Assembly: GCA_021785335.1 (NCBI GenBank) | Contig: JAJYFW010000154.1 | Coordinates: 1-5,491 of the forward strand | Direction: 5' to 3' | From: Pseudomonadota bacterium | GTDB taxonomy: Bacteria; Pseudomonadota; Alphaproteobacteria; Acetobacterales; Acetobacteraceae | DNA length: 5,491 nt | In this document: positions 4,605 through 5,491 of the stretch, one piece after another | Position numbering within the stretch: position 1 is the first letter of the stretch | Layout: every line of letters begins with the position of its first letter | Translations under genes and position numbers: made by a program | The notes under the pieces: generated by a model | What the model was told of the DNA's origin: nothing | What the model saw: the letters and a program-made list of their open reading frames with translations, nothing else | Databases searched by the model: none

Positions 4605-5467
4605 GAATTTTCTGCCTGCTGGCGCTGCTGTTGCCGGTGGCGGCGTGCCAGCGTCCGGCGATCCATTATGTGGTCGGCAAACCCTATGAGATGGGCGGCG
4701 CCTGGCGCTATCCGCACCCGAGCTTCAATCGTGTCGAGACCGGGCTCGCGACCGTGTTCCGCGGGAGCTCGCCGACGGCGGATGGCGAGACGTGGTCCAA
4801 CGGCGCGATGCTGGCGGCAAGCCCGACGATGCAGCTGCCGGCGGCGGTGCGGGTGACGAACCTCGACAACGGGTTGCAGCTGGTGCTGCGCGTGAACGCT
4901 CGCGGACCGACGGACCCGGGGCGGATCATCGGGGTGAGCCCGCGCGTGGCGGACCTGCTGGGGGCACCCGGCTCGACCGCGTTCCCGGTGCGCGTGCGGG
5001 TGCTGCGCCGGGAGAGCCAGGCGCTGGCGGCGTCGCTGCGGGGGCAGCCGCGCGTGGCGATCGCGGCCGCGCCGGCCGGCTCGGTGACGGCTCAGAGCCT
5101 AGCGCCGCCGCCCGGCGCGCAGGGTAGCGCGGGGGCGATCGCGAAGGCCGGGCCGGCATCGAACAAGGCGTTGTTCGTAGCCGGCCCGGTGCTGCCACTG
5201 CGTCCACCCGAGGTGCTGACGCGCGTCTCGCCGCAGCCGGGCGCGCTCTACGTGGATGCCGGCGGCGTGGGGACGCCGGGCTTCGCCGAGATGCTGGCGG
5301 CACGACTGGCGGCGTTCGGCGCGCAGGCGGTGCCGGACTACTCCTATCCGCTGGCGGAGGCGTTCCGCGCGCGGATCGGCCCGCTGCCCAACGTCGCGAC
5401 GGCGGACGAGATGCTACGCCGGGTGCTGGCGGCCGGGATCGCCAACGCGCGGATCGTGGTGAAGTAG
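4601..5467 (+). CDS. rlpA: RlpA-like lipoprotein with degenerate double-psi beta-barrel and SPOR domain
   Basis: A 288-residue lipoprotein. The signal peptide ends in a lipobox VAAC with Cys16 as the lipidated residue, and there is no Asp after it. YVVGKPYEMGGAWRYP (23-38) is the usual RlpA leader before the barrel. The RlpA barrel spans about 48-135, with LPAAVRVTNLDNG (79-91) and RVNARGPTDPGRII (97-110). An Ala/Pro-rich linker (about 139-214) leads to a SPOR-like domain (about 215-288, starting ALYVDAGG and ending ARIVVK). SPOR domains bind denuded glycans at division sites. RlpA enzymes that are active lytic transglycosylases carry conserved Glu, His and Asp. Here Glu63 is kept, but the His position is Ser74 and the Asp of VNDRGP is Ala100, so catalysis is doubtful. 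The start is set by the ATGA overlap with the transglycosylase gene, the lipoprotein signal and a weak GGTGA 4 bases upstream. A role in septal wall processing or SPOR-based localisation alongside the partner enzyme is inferred. Confidence 0.9.
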   Translation: MRIFCLLALLLPVAACQRPAIHYVVGKPYEMGGAWRYPHPSFNRVETGLATVFRGSSPTADGETWSNGAMLAASPTMQLPAAVRVTNLDNGLQLVLRVNARGPTDPGRIIGVSPRVADLLGAPGSTAFPVRVRVLRRESQALAASLRGQPRVAIAAAPAGSVTAQSLAPPPGAQGSAGAIAKAGPASNKALFVAGPVLPLRPPEVLTRVSPQPGALYVDAGGVGTPGFAEMLAARLAAFGAQAVPDYSYPLAEAFRARIGPLPNVATADEMLRRVLAAGIANARIVVK

Positions 5468-5472
5468 GCGGC

Positions 5473-5491
5473 GTGGCCGGCCGGTTCATCG
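5473..5491 (+). CDS. Possible start of a third operon gene, cut by the window edge
   Basis: A GTG at 5473, five bases after the rlpA stop, opens a frame reading Val-Ala-Gly-Arg-Phe-Ile before the window ends. It could be the N-terminus of an exported protein. In many Proteobacteria rlpA is followed by a D-Ala-D-Ala carboxypeptidase gene (dacA or dacF), so that is the guess from context only. The upstream AGGCGGC is a poor Shine-Dalgarno. Six codons cannot establish a gene. Confidence 0.25.

Noticed and set aside
5101..5215. Ala/Pro-rich stretch of rlpA considered as a frameshift or repeat array
   Set aside because: The frame continues cleanly into a SPOR-like domain; variable Ala/Pro linkers between barrel and SPOR are normal for the family.
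4926..5489. Minus-strand 187-codon Arg/Pro/Ala-rich frame opposite rlpA
   Set aside because: Composition is typical of the complement of GC-rich coding DNA; the plus strand encodes the RlpA linker and SPOR domain.

Overview
The window looks like chromosome from a high-GC alphaproteobacterium, most likely Rhodospirillales and possibly Acetobacteraceae. Strong G/C third-position codon use, an MltB-type lytic transglycosylase followed directly by an RlpA-type lipoprotein, and a PhyH plus MmgE/PrpD pair all suggest this. The taxonomic call is inference from protein character; no database was searched.

Layout: the left part (about 1-1190) is compositionally different and holds a secreted PEP-CTERM protein gene on the minus strand (99-920), with a strong Shine-Dalgarno and an AT-rich upstream region that carries a candidate promoter and inverted repeat. 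Next, also on the minus strand, come a PhyH-family Fe(II)/2-oxoglutarate dioxygenase (1192-1989) and, upstream of it, an MmgE/PrpD-family enzyme (2101-3498). These two point the same way with a 111-bp gap and may be co-transcribed as a small metabolic unit, in the order MmgE/PrpD then dioxygenase. A 146-bp divergent intergenic region separates them from a plus-strand cell-wall operon: an MltB-like soluble lytic murein transglycosylase (3645-4604) overlapping by 4 bp (ATGA) an RlpA-like lipoprotein with a C-terminal SPOR domain (4601-5467). A possible GTG start of a third operon gene lies at the right edge (5473). In related genomes a D-Ala-D-Ala carboxypeptidase gene often follows rlpA.

How the genes work together: the two plus-strand genes both act on periplasmic peptidoglycan and are translationally coupled. 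The RlpA-like protein keeps the conserved Glu of the double-psi beta-barrel but, by my manual alignment, has lost the conserved His (now Ser74) and Asp (now Ala100), so it may be a non-catalytic SPOR protein. The dioxygenase keeps its complete iron and 2-oxoglutarate ligand set and resembles the EctD/proline-4-hydroxylase branch of PhyH, so it probably hydroxylates a small polar metabolite; its substrate and its link to the MmgE/PrpD enzyme are unknown. The PEP-CTERM protein needs an exosortase encoded elsewhere. I see no tRNA, rRNA, CRISPR array or intact mobile element. No gene-free gap exceeds 300 bases; the largest is 921-1191 (271 bp) and is described below.
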